A DNA stretch of 48,559 bases from contig NZ_JACHKT010000038.1 of the NCBI RefSeq assembly GCF_014204325.1, forward strand, positions 1 to 48,559, in the 5' to 3' direction. A program made the position numbers and the translations under genes. The notes below the pieces were generated by a model. It was not told the origin of the DNA and ran no database searches. It worked only from the letters and a program-made list of their open reading frames with translations. This document shows positions 8,895 to 17,672 of the stretch, piece by piece. Position 1 is the first letter of the stretch. Every line of letters begins with the position of its first letter. The DNA comes from Arcicella rosea. Lineage in GTDB: Bacteria; Bacteroidota; Bacteroidia; Cytophagales; Spirosomataceae.

Positions 8895-9151
8895 TTATAA
8901 AATATTTTTTAGGTTGAAATGAATGATTGAATCGGAAAATGAAAGTAATGCTTAAAAATCTACTTCATGTCCTTTTTTGTAAGAAATCAATGTTAAATCA
9001 TTAGGCAATTAATCTTTCTACATAAAAATACCGCAGAAAAAACAGTATAATCTATCTAAAAAACTACAATTATTTACAATTTTTGCAAGAATAAATTTTA
9101 AAAGAATACAAGTAATAAAAACCTTTCGCTAAAATTAAGTCCTCATAAAAA
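8895..9151. other. Gene-free stretch upstream of the GMC operon
   Basis: AT-rich sequence between the GMC start and the terminator of the next gene. It should contain the GMC promoter, but I see no clean TAnnTTTG element. No coding frame or strong repeat was found. Confidence 0.5.
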
Positions 9152-9176
9152 TAGCCACCTGAACAACAAGTGGCTA
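9152..9176 (-). terminator. Terminator of the GH75-like gene
   Basis: TAGCCAC (9152-9158) pairs with GTGGCTA (9170-9176). On the minus strand the stem is followed by TTTTTATGAGG. It lies 21 bp behind the stop codon at 9198. Confidence 0.7.
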
Positions 9177-9197
9177 AATTAGCTAAATCTTTTGCTG

Positions 9198-9956
9198 CTA
9201 TAAACATTCTAAAATATTATTAATTTCAGCCATATTAAATTGTTGAGATTGGGCTTCAATTTGAGCTAGTGTCAAAGGTTTTTTAATACCAGAATTGGGA
9301 AAAATTAAATAGACAATTCCTCCGCTTGAGTCTGAGCCTACAATCTGTTTTATAGTCTTTTTATAAATCAATTTAATACCCAAATTTTCTGCTAACTTAA
9401 TTGAACCTTCGCCAATGTGCGTATTACTTCCTGTATCAGCGATGATAGCAAAACAACTTTTTCCAGTTTTTCTACTAAAAACATAAGCTAAATCGCCATT
9501 TTTCACACCAATTGTTCTAAGATTTGCAGGAATGGCGATGTAGGGAATTTCCTCAGAATTAACGTATCTTCTATAATCTGTTACTTTTTTTGTAGCATCT
9601 TGCAAAGAAGTTTGAGAAAGATAATATCCCGGAAATGGGTCTTCTTCTGTTTGAATATAAGGTTTATCTCCCTCAAAAACGATCACATTTTTGCTCAAAT
9701 TAGTAATTCCTCCAGCACTTGAAAGATTATCCAATCCTATATTTTGTGGATGATAAGCCTGCGGAGAACCATCTACATCAATAGTCATTTCAGATTCATA
9801 AGCAACAACTGCATCATTGATTTTCCAGACTTTTGTGTTAGGATTCTTTTTATAATTGAGCCCTGTATCTACTTTATTACATTCTATTTTTACTTGACAA
9901 TCTGCTTTACTTTCTACTAATAAAATTATTAAAGTAAATACTATCAATAGTTTCAT
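9198..9956 (-). CDS. Secreted GH75-like (chitosanase-type) protein
   Basis: The frame is open from 9986, but I prefer the ATG at 9956. It begins a clean signal peptide (MKLLIVFTLIILLVESKA) and avoids overlap with the gene upstream, which ends at 9976. The mature protein has blocks reminiscent of glycoside hydrolase family 75: DVDGSPQAYHP, an AIPANLRTIGVKNGD segment and DTGSNTHIGEGS. In the last block an Asp and a Glu nine residues apart sit where the catalytic acids of fungal chitosanases are expected. Bacterial members are common but mostly uncharacterised, so chitosan as substrate is inference. It follows a membrane protein gene by 19 bp and probably shares its transcript. Confidence 0.7.
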   Translation of the reverse strand: MKLLIVFTLIILLVESKADCQVKIECNKVDTGLNYKKNPNTKVWKINDAVVAYESEMTIDVDGSPQAYHPQNIGLDNLSSAGGITNLSKNVIVFEGDKPYIQTEEDPFPGYYLSQTSLQDATKKVTDYRRYVNSEEIPYIAIPANLRTIGVKNGDLAYVFSRKTGKSCFAIIADTGSNTHIGEGSIKLAENLGIKLIYKKTIKQIVGSDSSGGIVYLIFPNSGIKKPLTLAQIEAQSQQFNMAEINNILECL

Positions 9957-9975
9957 TCTACAGAAATTAATCATT

Positions 9976-10548
9976 TCATTTCTCATTCGCTTTCATACCT
10001 AAATAAGTAGCGGCACTGATGCCCATCAATCCTAAAGTTTCCTTTTCAAATACTGGAAATTCCATCTTGCTATTCGAAATATTTTCAAGAAACTCAACCA
10101 AGAAAACGATACTAAAGATAAGATTAAAAATTAATGCTTGATAACGATAAACGGTTATTCCTGTAGAATCTGAAAGAATATCTCTAAAAAAATGAGGTAT
10201 TCTCTTTTTGAAAATATTTTGAGGAATAACACCATCCGTTGCATTATCATCATCTTTTGGCGTATCAATAATACCACCAATGGCGGTAGTTCCTACGCCA
10301 ATACTCAATAGCACCAAACAAGTTGCATTCAAATTGATTACTTCCCCATTCGCTCCGAAACCAATTACAAAACAAGCACCAATGAGCGTTGTCCACCATA
10401 ACCCTTGTGTTCTGGCAAAGCTATACATTTCAATTTTGCCATAAAGTGGATGGTCAACTTCTGGGTCTTTTAGAATTTTGGTACTGTAGGATAAATAAAT
10501 TGCTCCGAAGACTATCAACAGAGCTAATACATTGCATACGATGTTCAT
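9976..10548 (-). CDS. Membrane protein of unknown function
   Basis: I do not recognise this 190-residue protein. It has a membrane segment at residues 1-22 and others around 50-70, 78-98 and 130-150. A soluble loop near residues 95-125 is rich in Asp and Lys (IIDTPKDDDNATDG). The C-terminal part reads LGLMGISAATYLGMKANE, a weakly hydrophobic helix of a kind also seen at the ends of other small membrane proteins. It lies directly upstream of the GH75-like gene. No catalytic motif is visible. Confidence 0.7.
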   Translation of the reverse strand: MNIVCNVLALLIVFGAIYLSYSTKILKDPEVDHPLYGKIEMYSFARTQGLWWTTLIGACFVIGFGANGEVINLNATCLVLLSIGVGTTAIGGIIDTPKDDDNATDGVIPQNIFKKRIPHFFRDILSDSTGITVYRYQALIFNLIFSIVFLVEFLENISNSKMEFPVFEKETLGLMGISAATYLGMKANEK

Positions 10549-10603
10549 GATGTTATCTCAAGTTAAATTGGTTGATTAATTTTAAACTTAAACATAACAA
10601 AAA

Positions 10604-10627
10604 AGCCAGCCCTTTAAAAGGCTGGCT
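10604..10627 (-). terminator. clpB terminator
   Basis: AGCCAGCC (10604-10611) pairs with GGCTGGCT (10620-10627). On the minus strand the stem runs into TTTTTTGTT. It lies 43 bp beyond the clpB stop. Confidence 0.8.
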
Positions 10628-10669
10628 TACAAATATTTATCCTATTTTTATTATTCGGTCAATCAAGGT

Positions 10670-13291
10670 TTACTCTACCTCTAATTTGCCTACATTTTCA
10701 AACTTAATCGCTCCTTCGTCATCTACTTCCATCATCACAACAGAATCTTTATTGATATAATTTCCGAGGATTTGTTTCGATAATTCATTCAAGATTCTTC
10801 TTTGCATTACTCTTTTCAAAGGTCTTGCACCCATCGTTGGTTCATAACCTTCTTCTGCAAGTTTAACCAATGCTTCGTCTGTACTTTCAAGCGTAATACC
10901 TTGTTCTTTCAAACGGTCTTGAATTTGTTTGAATTGAATTTTTACAATCTGACTCAAGTTGTCTTTGCTCAAAGGTTCAAACATCACAATTTCATCCACA
11001 CGGTTCAAAAATTCTGGTCTTACTACTTGTTTCAATAAAACCATTACTTCTTCTTTGGCTTTTTCCATGACGATATGGTTGTTCCAACCTTCCATTTCAC
11101 CCATTTTTTCTTGGATAATATGGCTACCAATGTTAGAAGTCATAATGATAATGGTATTCTTGAAATTAGCAATTCTACCTTTATTGTCCGTCAAACGACC
11201 GTCGTCTAATACTTGTAACAAAATATTCCAAACATCTGGGTGAGCTTTTTCGATTTCATCCAACAAAATAACAGAATAAGGTTTTCTACGAACGGCTTCG
11301 GTCAATTGTCCGCCTTCGTCATAACCAACGTATCCCGGAGGAGCTCCCACCAAGCGACTTACCGCATGACGTTCTTGGTACTCAGACATATCAATTCTGA
11401 CCATCGCATTTTCGTCGTTGAACAAGTAATCCGCTAAAGCTTTCGCTAATTCTGTTTTACCAACGCCCGTAGTTCCCAAGAAAATAAACGAACCAATCGG
11501 ACGTTTTGGGTCTTGCATTCCTGCACGAGAACGACGAACAGCATCCGAAATCGCTTCAATCGCTTCTTCTTGTCCTGCTACTCTTTTGCCTAATTCTACT
11601 TCCAAATGCAAAAGTTTTTCTTGTTCGGCACGCATCATTTTTGAAACTGGAACGCCCGTCCATTTACCTACTACTTCGGCAATGTTTTCTGGTGTTACTT
11701 CTTCTTGCAACATCGGAGCTTCACCATTTTTATTGGCAGATTTTCCGTTTTGTAATGTTTTAAGTTTGTTTTCAGCTTCAACTACTTTTCCATAACGAAT
11801 TTCTGCTACTTTTCCATAATCGCCTGCACGTTCTGCTTGTTCTGCTTCTAATTTTAGGCGGTCGATATTTTCTTTTTCTTTGCGTACTTCGTCTAAGACA
11901 GATTTCTCACCTTCCCATTTCGCCATCAAGTTATTTTTCTTGTCGGTGAGTTCTGCCAATTCCCTGCTAATAATATTTTCACGCTCTACGTTATTTTCTC
12001 GTCTGATTGCCTCACGTTCAATCTCTAATTGCATGACTTTACGTTTCAAAGCATCAATTTCTTCTGGCACTGAATCTATTTCCATACGCATTTTTGCAGC
12101 AGCTTCGTCCATTAAATCAATGGCTTTATCGGGCAAGAAACGGTCTGAAATATAGCGACTTGATAATTCAACAGCTGCAATCACGGCATCATCTTGAATC
12201 CTTACACCGTGGTGCAATTCATATTTTTCTTTAATCCCTCTCAAGATAGAAATCGCATCAGTAATATCTGGTTCATCCACAATTACCATTTGGAAACGGC
12301 GTTCCAAAGCTTTGTCTTTCTCAATATACTTTTGGTACTCTTTTAATGTAGTTGCACCAATCGCATGGAGTTCGCCACGAGCCAAAGCTGGTTTTAATAA
12401 GTTGGCAGCATCCATCGCAGAATCTCCGCCACCGCCTGCACCAATTAAGGTATGAATCTCATCAATAAACATGATGATTTCGCCTTCGGCATCGGTTACT
12501 TCTTTGATGACAGCTTTTAATCTTTCTTCAAATTCACCTTTATATTTTGCTCCAGCAATCAGCAAACCCATATCTAACGTATAAATCTGTTTAGATTTTA
12601 GGTTTTCGGGTACGTCGCCCATCACAATTCTTTGAGCCAAACCTTCTACGATGGCGGTTTTACCTACACCCGGTTCACCGACCAACATCGGATTGTTTTT
12701 GGTACGTCTTGATAGAATTTGTAATACTCTACGAATTTCTTCGTCTCTACCAATCACTGGGTCTATCTTTCCAGCTTTGGCTAATTCGTTTAGGTTTCGA
12801 GCATAGCGTTCTAATGAACGATAAGTTGCTTCTGCGTTTTGGTCTTTCACGGTTGTGTTTCCTCTTAGTTCTTTGATGGCACTCTTTAATTCTTTTTCCC
12901 TGAATCCACTATCTTTCATCAAACTTGCCACAGAATCTTTCCCTAAAAGGATTCCCAATAATAATAATTCTATGGATACAAATTCATCCGAAAACTCCTT
13001 TAATAAACTTTCTGCTTTGGTAAAGGCAGCGGCAGCATCGTTGGCTAAATAGGGCTGTCCTCCGCCAGAAACTTTTGGATAGGCGTTTACAATATTTCCT
13101 AGTTTTGAAGAAAAAAGTACTTGATTTACATTCAATTTTTTCATCAAAAACTCCGAAGTATTCGGCTCTTCGTCGATAATGGCTTTTAGCAAATGTCCCG
13201 TTTCAATGGCTTGTTGTCCATTGGCAGAGGCAATCGAAGCAGCGTGTTGGATTACCTCCTGAGTCTTGGTTGTATATTTATTAAAATTCAT
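10670..13291 (-). CDS. clpB: ATP-dependent disaggregase ClpB
   Basis: A hexameric AAA+ chaperone that pulls proteins out of aggregates together with DnaK. The order is an N-domain with two Clp repeats (about 1-145), AAA-1 with Walker [10 protein letters not shown], and the ClpB-specific coiled-coil middle domain (about residues 400-530, rich in Glu/Lys/Arg). AAA-2 follows, with Walker [10 protein letters not shown] and the sensor/arginine-finger region. The pore loop [11 protein letters not shown] and the GYVGYDEGG loop are both visible. An IGF/L loop for ClpP is lacking, as expected. I start at the ATG at 13291 ([12 protein letters not shown]), which matches the family start. The frame extends ten codons further to 13321. 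The protein is 873 residues. No CIRCE element was seen upstream. Confidence 0.95.
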   Translation of the reverse strand: MNFNKYTTKTQEVIQHAASIASANGQQAIETGHLLKAIIDEEPNTSEFLMKKLNVNQVLFSSKLGNIVNAYPKVSGGGQPYLANDAAAAFTKAESLLKEFSDEFVSIELLLLGILLGKDSVASLMKDSGFREKELKSAIKELRGNTTVKDQNAEATYRSLERYARNLNELAKAGKIDPVIGRDEEIRRVLQILSRRTKNNPMLVGEPGVGKTAIVEGLAQRIVMGDVPENLKSKQIYTLDMGLLIAGAKYKGEFEERLKAVIKEVTDAEGEIIMFIDEIHTLIGAGGGGDSAMDAANLLKPALARGELHAIGATTLKEYQKYIEKDKALERRFQMVIVDEPDITDAISILRGIKEKYELHHGVRIQDDAVIAAVELSSRYISDRFLPDKAIDLMDEAAAKMRMEIDSVPEEIDALKRKVMQLEIEREAIRRENNVERENIISRELAELTDKKNNLMAKWEGEKSVLDEVRKEKENIDRLKLEAEQAERAGDYGKVAEIRYGKVVEAENKLKTLQNGKSANKNGEAPMLQEEVTPENIAEVVGKWTGVPVSKMMRAEQEKLLHLEVELGKRVAGQEEAIEAISDAVRRSRAGMQDPKRPIGSFIFLGTTGVGKTELAKALADYLFNDENAMVRIDMSEYQERHAVSRLVGAPPGYVGYDEGGQLTEAVRRKPYSVILLDEIEKAHPDVWNILLQVLDDGRLTDNKGRIANFKNTIIIMTSNIGSHIIQEKMGEMEGWNNHIVMEKAKEEVMVLLKQVVRPEFLNRVDEIVMFEPLSKDNLSQIVKIQFKQIQDRLKEQGITLESTDEALVKLAEEGYEPTMGARPLKRVMQRRILNELSKQILGNYINKDSVVMMEVDDEGAIKFENVGKLEVE

Positions 13292-13429
13292 TGTGTAAAA
13301 TGATTTTATTTTTTCAATCACTGATACACCTTATTTAACAAAAGCCAAGCCAAGCTATTTTTTCGGAAATAATGGCGGATTTTTCAAAGAAGAATTGATT
13401 TTTTCAAGCCAAAATGACTGGATTTAGAC

Positions 13430-13596
13430 AGAAGAAGCAAGAGACAAGAGTTTTGGAGTTTTGGACTTTAGAACTGGAGGACTTTGAGATGAAAGATACA
13501 AGAGGTATTTATTTGTTCAAGCCTGTGGCTTGGACATTTGAAGTATTTCTTTTCGAAAAGAAATACTTCATTATAAATACAAGTGATGCTTTGTTT
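13430..13596. repeat. Gene-free stretch with degenerate repeats and palindromes
   Basis: This part of the gap between clpB and the DUF1444 gene starts with AGAAGCAAGAGACAAGA and GGACTTTAGAACTGGAGGACTTT, which recur in related form at 19480-19600. It continues with CAAGCC/GGCTTG (13518-13532). Next comes a perfect 30-bp palindrome at 13540-13569 (GAAGTATTTCTTTT, CG, then its reverse complement). The tail 13562-13596 (AATACTTCATTATAAATACA and onward) resembles 16920-16953. No coding frame is credible here. Confidence 0.55.
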
Positions 13597-13636
13597 AATA
13601 CTTAAACTAGTGAAGAAAATACTTATATTCATATTG

Positions 13637-13670
13637 ATGTAATGACAACGCCAAGGTGTTGTCATTACAT
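13637..13670 (-). terminator. Hairpin behind the DUF1444 gene
   Basis: ATGTAATGACAAC (13637-13649) pairs perfectly with GTTGTCATTACAT (13658-13670) across an 8-base loop, 35 bp past the stop. There is no clear T-run, so it may be a terminator of weak type or one more dispersed palindrome. Confidence 0.5.
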
Positions 13671-13704
13671 TATTTTCCTATGATTAACTATCTGCTCTTT
13701 TCTT

Positions 13705-14412
13705 CTACCAAAGCTCTTCCATTTGTTCTGGTGTATCTAAGAACAATACCCATTTTCCATTTTTTCTTATGTAAGTGTTGTTCGTCAAAGCAATGCCGTC
13801 ACTGATAGATGCTTCATACATTTGTTTTGCTATTGGTCGCATTGTTCTGAAACTTTCCATTAATTTCATGTCTGAAAAAAACAATAGATTTTTGGCTGGA
13901 ATAGAAACGGCGATAGTATCTGACTTGAGGATGTCTTTGGCGGTTGTCTCCCAAAATTGGTCTAAAAGCATCATCGATGGATTAAAATCGGCATCCATTT
14001 CTATTTGATAAAATGGTTTGATTTCTGGGTTTTGTTCAGATAAGTCAATTACACCAATTTGACAATTTTCATTAACTTTTTTGATTAAGTTCCTCATCGC
14101 CGCCTGTTGAATATCTTCTATAGTTAGTCCAAAATTTAGTAAGTGCGACTGTGAAAGCATTTCATAATTATCGCCCGTATCCAAGGCATAGCAAGTTACA
14201 ATTCCCTCACTCAATGTCTCGGTGATTAATGGATTACTCTTTGATACCATCAAAATTCTTGGGTCATCAATCGACTTAATCATAGGAAAAATACTCTGAC
14301 CCACATTTAGATAACTTTCTCTGTCTTTTTGTACCTCTGAGATGGGCGTATCAATGGATTGTTCTGTTGGAATACTTTCTTTTTTTCCGAAGAGTTTGTT
14401 AAATAGTCTCAT
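13705..14412 (-). CDS. DUF1444-like protein
   Basis: A 235-residue cytoplasmic protein. The later part (SDTIAVSIPAKNLLFFSDM, then SISDGIALTNNTYIRKNGKW) fits the DUF1444/YtpQ family, whose role is not known. The N-terminus MRLFNKLFGKKES is a short basic amphipathic leader followed by a Ser/Thr-rich linker. A very similar leader starts the DUF6882-like protein at 14853-15584. Such leaders are common on small stand-alone domain proteins in variable regions, some of which are immunity proteins of polymorphic toxins. No toxin gene is visible here, so that role is only a suggestion. Confidence 0.7.
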   Translation of the reverse strand: MRLFNKLFGKKESIPTEQSIDTPISEVQKDRESYLNVGQSIFPMIKSIDDPRILMVSKSNPLITETLSEGIVTCYALDTGDNYEMLSQSHLLNFGLTIEDIQQAAMRNLIKKVNENCQIGVIDLSEQNPEIKPFYQIEMDADFNPSMMLLDQFWETTAKDILKSDTIAVSIPAKNLLFFSDMKLMESFRTMRPIAKQMYEASISDGIALTNNTYIRKNGKWVLFLDTPEQMEELW

Positions 14413-14558
14413 GTTTTAATTTAATTTTGTTTATGGTACTGATGATAGAATTCTGATTAGTATTGTCAAATCTTTGTAAATATTCTACTTATTATTTATA
14501 AAAATTGACTTAAAGTATTTCTTGTTTTTTATGAGTGTATACACGGGTGGAAGTTAAA

Positions 14559-14774
14559 TTATTGATTAGCCTTCTTTTGTTTTCTAATTTGTAAATGCAA
14601 GGCTATCATTGAAAATATGCTAATAAGTATCGGTAACTGCATTTCAGAAGTGGATTCAGCATAGTAGAATTTTTTCATTACAAAATCTATGAGCAACATA
14701 GAAAACAGAACAATAAGCGTGTTCCTTAACCAGACTAGATATTTGATTTGAGTTTTCACTATTTTAACAATCAA
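14559..14774 (-). CDS. Small membrane protein
   Basis: A 71-residue hypothetical protein with two hydrophobic segments (about residues 16-32 and 46-62) and a basic C-terminus (RKQKKANQ). The connecting loop is short and acidic (YYAESTSE). Both ends are basic, so they probably face the cytoplasm. It lies between the DUF1444 and DUF6882 genes on the same strand. No family was recognised. The codon pattern and the hydrophobic layout support a real gene, but its short length leaves doubt. Confidence 0.5.
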   Translation of the reverse strand: MIVKIVKTQIKYLVWLRNTLIVLFSMLLIDFVMKKFYYAESTSEMQLPILISIFSMIALHLQIRKQKKANQ

Positions 14775-14844
14775 TGTTTGTGTTTGTATAATATAACCAT
14801 CAATAATCCCTAAGTTTAACTAGTGAAAATCTCAGTCTAAAAAT

Positions 14845-14858
14845 GGCTAATTTTAGCC
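14845..14858 (-). terminator. Terminator overlapping a stop codon
   Basis: GGCTAA/TTAGCC with a 2-base loop, followed on the minus strand by ATTTTTA. The stop codon of the DUF6882-like gene (14853-14855) lies inside the stem. Confidence 0.55.
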
Positions 14859-15584
14859 TTTTAGGTTTGTTAGACGGGAATATTCGTCAAACTGACCAGA
14901 AACTGATTCACTGTTTTTAGTCCCTACAATAGAATTTTCTGTTTCCGTCAGTTTGTAACCTTTTGCCATCAAATAATTTTTGAAAGCACTTTTATGGTTC
15001 ATTTCGAAGAGTGAAATCAGTTGAGGAAAAACGGTTAAAATTCTTTGGTGACTTTCATTATTTACGCCTTCAAATTTGCTATCCTTGATGGTTACAAGCA
15101 TTGCACCTTGTCCATAGTCTGCAATATAGTAGCCACTTGAATTGAACATTCCAGAAGCAATCATTCCAATTAGGTGAAGTTCTTCAGATGAAAAATCAAA
15201 CTTCTCGCTTGTTAAAAGGTCGATGTCATTTTCTACCCCATACTTTTTTAAGTGAAGAGATTGCTCAACGATACTTTCAGATAATCCTGATTTTGTATTT
15301 GCCCAAGCCCAAAGCCACGTCTGTGATGAATGAGAAATTGTGCCAAGTGCCTGCATTGGAAAGGTTAAATCTTCTCCGAAACTAATTGTCCCTTTATGTA
15401 AATCTACTTCCCAACTATTGTTGCCGATTACAGTCCCAAAATCGATTTGTTTATCAAGTGCAATGCCTCCATAACGCTCAAGAAGCTCTTCTTCTGTTTT
15501 GCAAGGTGTCAGTGCTTGTTGCGATTGATTGTCTGTTGGTGTTGATTTTTCAGACTGTCCGAAAAGTTTTTTTAATAGCCCCAT
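14853..15584 (-). CDS. DUF6882-like protein
   Basis: The frame opens at 15674, but the likely start is the ATG at 15584 (MGLLKKLFGQSEK), which matches the leader of the DUF1444 neighbour. The 243-residue product contains FPMQALGTISHSSQTWLWAWAN, the signature I associate with DUF6882. That stretch is followed by SEELHLIGMIASGMFNSSGYYIADYGQG. The function is unknown. The family is usually found as small stand-alone proteins scattered in variable regions. There are no membrane segments and no catalytic pattern. It is transcribed in the same direction as all neighbours, and its stop codon lies inside a terminator hairpin. Confidence 0.7.
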   Translation of the reverse strand: MGLLKKLFGQSEKSTPTDNQSQQALTPCKTEEELLERYGGIALDKQIDFGTVIGNNSWEVDLHKGTISFGEDLTFPMQALGTISHSSQTWLWAWANTKSGLSESIVEQSLHLKKYGVENDIDLLTSEKFDFSSEELHLIGMIASGMFNSSGYYIADYGQGAMLVTIKDSKFEGVNNESHQRILTVFPQLISLFEMNHKSAFKNYLMAKGYKLTETENSIVGTKNSESVSGQFDEYSRLTNLKG

Positions 15585-15679
15585 TATGGTAAATTTATTG
15601 TTACGTTTGTTTAAAGGATTGGCAATTATTCTTTTTAGTACTATAAATATGATTCTAGGTCTGATATTAGTCACAACAA

Positions 15680-16147
15680 TTATTTTACTGGCAAATCAGT
15701 GTATCTCACAGGACTACATTGAGCAAATTGTGTATCCGTTTTAAGTCCAAACTTCACCTGCTGAATGAATTTTTGAAGTAAATTCCTGAATTCTTTTTCT
15801 TGTTCTGGTGTAATTTCCCCTTCCTTAAAGTTGTATAAGAAATAGTCAACTGTGCCTTGTTTTGAAAAATATATTCTGTTAAAACATCTTACTTGCTTAC
15901 CCCATTTGAAATTGTTTTTTGCTAAGAAATCTGCCAATTGAAATATAAACTTTTGATACGACTGAATATAACTCTTTTGGTCTTTGAAAACAGATTTTGT
16001 TGAATCGCTATCTATCCCACCACGATACAAACTATCAAGTTTTTTAGAAATTCCAATTTCCTCAGCTTGCTTGAAAGTCATACTTTCCTGACCGAAAACA
16101 ACCATATTAAATAATACAAATACCAAAACTAGACCTATCTTTTTCAT
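15680..16147 (-). CDS. Secreted protein of unknown function
   Basis: A 155-residue protein with a signal peptide (MKKIGLVLVFVLFNMVVFGQ; cleavage probably after FGQ or FG). The mature part starts with an acidic helix and contains RCFNRIYFSKQGTVDYFLYNF. It ends with FAQCSPVRYTDLPVK. The two Cys (in VRCFNR and AQCSPV) could form a disulfide. The RIYF..QGTVDYFLYNF segment looks like a strand-turn-strand unit common in uncharacterised Bacteroidota periplasmic proteins. It begins about 45 bp past the first double-hairpin repeat. Confidence 0.65.
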   Translation of the reverse strand: MKKIGLVLVFVLFNMVVFGQESMTFKQAEEIGISKKLDSLYRGGIDSDSTKSVFKDQKSYIQSYQKFIFQLADFLAKNNFKWGKQVRCFNRIYFSKQGTVDYFLYNFKEGEITPEQEKEFRNLLQKFIQQVKFGLKTDTQFAQCSPVRYTDLPVK

Positions 16148-16190
16148 GGGTTAAATCATTTACTTTTCAAAAATCACTTGATACTAATAT

Positions 16191-16249
16191 TGCAGTCCAA
16201 GACTACATTCTTTGTTGGGTCTAATTAAAAAACACTTAGACCAACGGGG
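16191..16249 (-). repeat. Double-hairpin repeat, copy A
   Basis: First of four related elements. Read with the gene it consists of H1, GGTCTAAGTG ... TTAGACC with a T-rich loop, then a spacer, then a partly decayed H2 (TAGTCTTGGACTGCA). The outer edge of H1 lies 9 bases behind the stop codon of the gene at 16252. Confidence 0.65.
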
Positions 16250-16251
16250 AT

Positions 16252-16443
16252 TTATTTCTCAGTTTCGTCCTTTTTTTTCTTAAATGTCATAAATAAACTG
16301 AAAACAAATGTTGTGAGGTAAATAAAACCTAATGCTGGATTTCTAAATACAAAACTGTGAAAATCAAATTCTCTAAGCAATCCCAAGCCTATTGGGAAGG
16401 CTATGATGGCAAAAACAATATTAAAACCTATTTTATCTTTCAT
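16252..16443 (-). CDS. Small membrane protein
   Basis: A 63-residue hypothetical protein with two hydrophobic segments (about 5-22 and 34-52) and a charged tail (KKKKDETEK). A short loop EFDFHSFVFRNP joins them. It begins MKDKIGFNIVFAIIAFPIGL. It is unrelated by eye to the other small membrane proteins nearby. Its stop codon is followed 9 bases later by double-hairpin copy A, so gene plus repeat may form one transferable unit. No family recognised. Confidence 0.5.
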   Translation of the reverse strand: MKDKIGFNIVFAIIAFPIGLGLLREFDFHSFVFRNPALGFIYLTTFVFSLFMTFKKKKDETEK

Positions 16444-16564
16444 TTTTTACGTTTTTACTATTTATAATCATCCAATGTTTTGAAAATACCGTCTAACAAA
16501 ACCAAACTTTTATAAGCTGTCAGAAATTTGTAAAAATTATCTACCATCAACGAGACCAATATAT

Positions 16565-16843
16565 TTAGCGACGTGATTTTATTTCTTTAATAATTTCATT
16601 GCCAGCTTTAATTTTTTGAATAAAAGAGTAAACCATCCAAAGAATTATCCCTGTTAAGATATAGCTAAAACTATCTTTCATGGCGTAAATAGCTAATGCA
16701 ATAGTAATAACCATGAAAGAAATACTAGCCAGTAAGTATTTGGTGTTCTTGGCAGAGGGTATTGCATCATCCAACCTTCTTTTTTCAGCATAAAGCTCAT
16801 CCACAGTCATTTCTGATAATTTCTTTTTTGCATTCATTTTCAT
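16565..16843 (-). CDS. Small membrane protein with N-terminal helix
   Basis: About 92 residues from the ATG at 16843; the frame opens at 16867, and an ATG at 16837 is equally possible. The N-terminal part (KKKLSEMTVDELYAEKRRLD) is a charged helix. It is followed by two membrane segments (YLLASISFMVITIALAIYAM and SYILTGIILWMVYSFI) and a basic tail (IKEIKSRR). Hypothetical proteins of this plan, a short cytoplasmic helix ahead of a helical hairpin, are frequent in Bacteroidota. The function is unknown. Confidence 0.6.
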   Translation of the reverse strand: MKMNAKKKLSEMTVDELYAEKRRLDDAIPSAKNTKYLLASISFMVITIALAIYAMKDSFSYILTGIILWMVYSFIQKIKAGNEIIKEIKSRR

Positions 16844-16956
16844 TGCTACGTTAAAAAAGTTTATCAATTAGGTAATGTTAAATTTGAATCTAATTTTTGT
16901 ATTAAGAGGCTATTTGAAAAATACTTCATGTAAAACAAGTGACGCTTTGCTTCTGA

Positions 16957-17020
16957 GTGCAGTCTGAGACTGCATTTATTTGTGGGTCTAAGTGAAAAAA
17001 ACACTTAGACCAGCGAGAAT
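16957..17020 (-). repeat. Double-hairpin repeat, copy B
   Basis: The cleanest copy. H1 is GGTCTAAGTG/CACTTAGACC, a 10-bp stem around a run of T. H2 is TGCAGTCTGAGACTGCA, a near-perfect palindrome at 16958-16973. H1 ends 9 bases behind the stop codon at 17021. Upstream on the plus strand (16920-16953) is a stretch resembling 13562-13596. Confidence 0.75.
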
Positions 17021-17533
17021 TTAGTTTTGATAGTCATACCCATTTTCACCTTTCACAAAATAGTAACCTGTCTTTTTTATGTAGTAATTTTCATCACCGT
17101 TTTTACCTTTATAAAATTTGAATTTTTGCTTAGGTCTGTCATCATAAAAAAGTGTCAATGTTCCATTCTCTAATTGATAAGTACCTTTTAATAACTCTTC
17201 TTTATCGAGCTTAACCTTATAGTCGTTAAATTCAAAATTTCCGTCACGTTTAAATTTAATGTTTATTGTCGCCCCGTGTGGTACAAACCAATAACCGATT
17301 AAATTTTCAACATTGGATAGTTCGCTGTTTTTAGCAGGTTCAACTTTGTCAACAGGTAGTTGAGGAGTATTAGTTTGTGTAGTATTCTCTTTCTCTTTAA
17401 GTTTTAATTCTTGTTCTTTGAGAGATAATTCTTTCTCTTTCAGCTCCAACTCTTTTTGTTTTTCAGAATTAGAATTATTACAGCTTGATAATACTGTAAA
17501 GACGGTTAGAAGTAAAATTATATGTCGCTTCAT
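17021..17533 (-). CDS. Lipoprotein with Glu/Lys coiled coil
   Basis: A 170-residue lipoprotein with signal and lipobox ending LSSC18. A strongly repetitive charged helix (KELELKEKELSLKEQELKLKEKE, in parts) spans about residues 25-50 and probably forms a coiled coil. It is followed by a Pro/Thr linker and a small beta-rich domain (NLIGYWFVPHGATINIKFKRDGNFEFNDY). That domain resembles the lipocalin-like stress domains found in Bacteroidota lipoproteins, which bind small hydrophobic ligands in better-known relatives. The function here is unknown. The start is fixed by the signal peptide. A double-hairpin repeat follows directly. Confidence 0.7.
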   Translation of the reverse strand: MKRHIILLLTVFTVLSSCNNSNSEKQKELELKEKELSLKEQELKLKEKENTTQTNTPQLPVDKVEPAKNSELSNVENLIGYWFVPHGATINIKFKRDGNFEFNDYKVKLDKEELLKGTYQLENGTLTLFYDDRPKQKFKFYKGKNGDENYYIKKTGYYFVKGENGYDYQN

Positions 17534-17605
17534 TTTATTTCTCTATGTTGGTTTATCGTCTAATATGGTTGGTCAAAATGACAAATACCAATAGTGTCGG
17601 AAATG

Positions 17606-17664
17606 TGCAGTCTGAGACTTCATTTTATTGGTGGGTCTAAGAGAAAAACACTTAGACCAGCGAG
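17606..17664 (-). repeat. Double-hairpin repeat, copy C
   Basis: H1 GGTCTAAGTGTTTTTCTCTTAGACC has a slightly shortened right arm. H2 is TGAAGTCTCAGACTGCA. The distance from H1 to the stop codon at 17673 is 14 bases, with the extra bases in an A/T run. The flank GACTGCACATTT is shared with copy D. Confidence 0.7.
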
Positions 17665-17672
17665 GGAAAATT

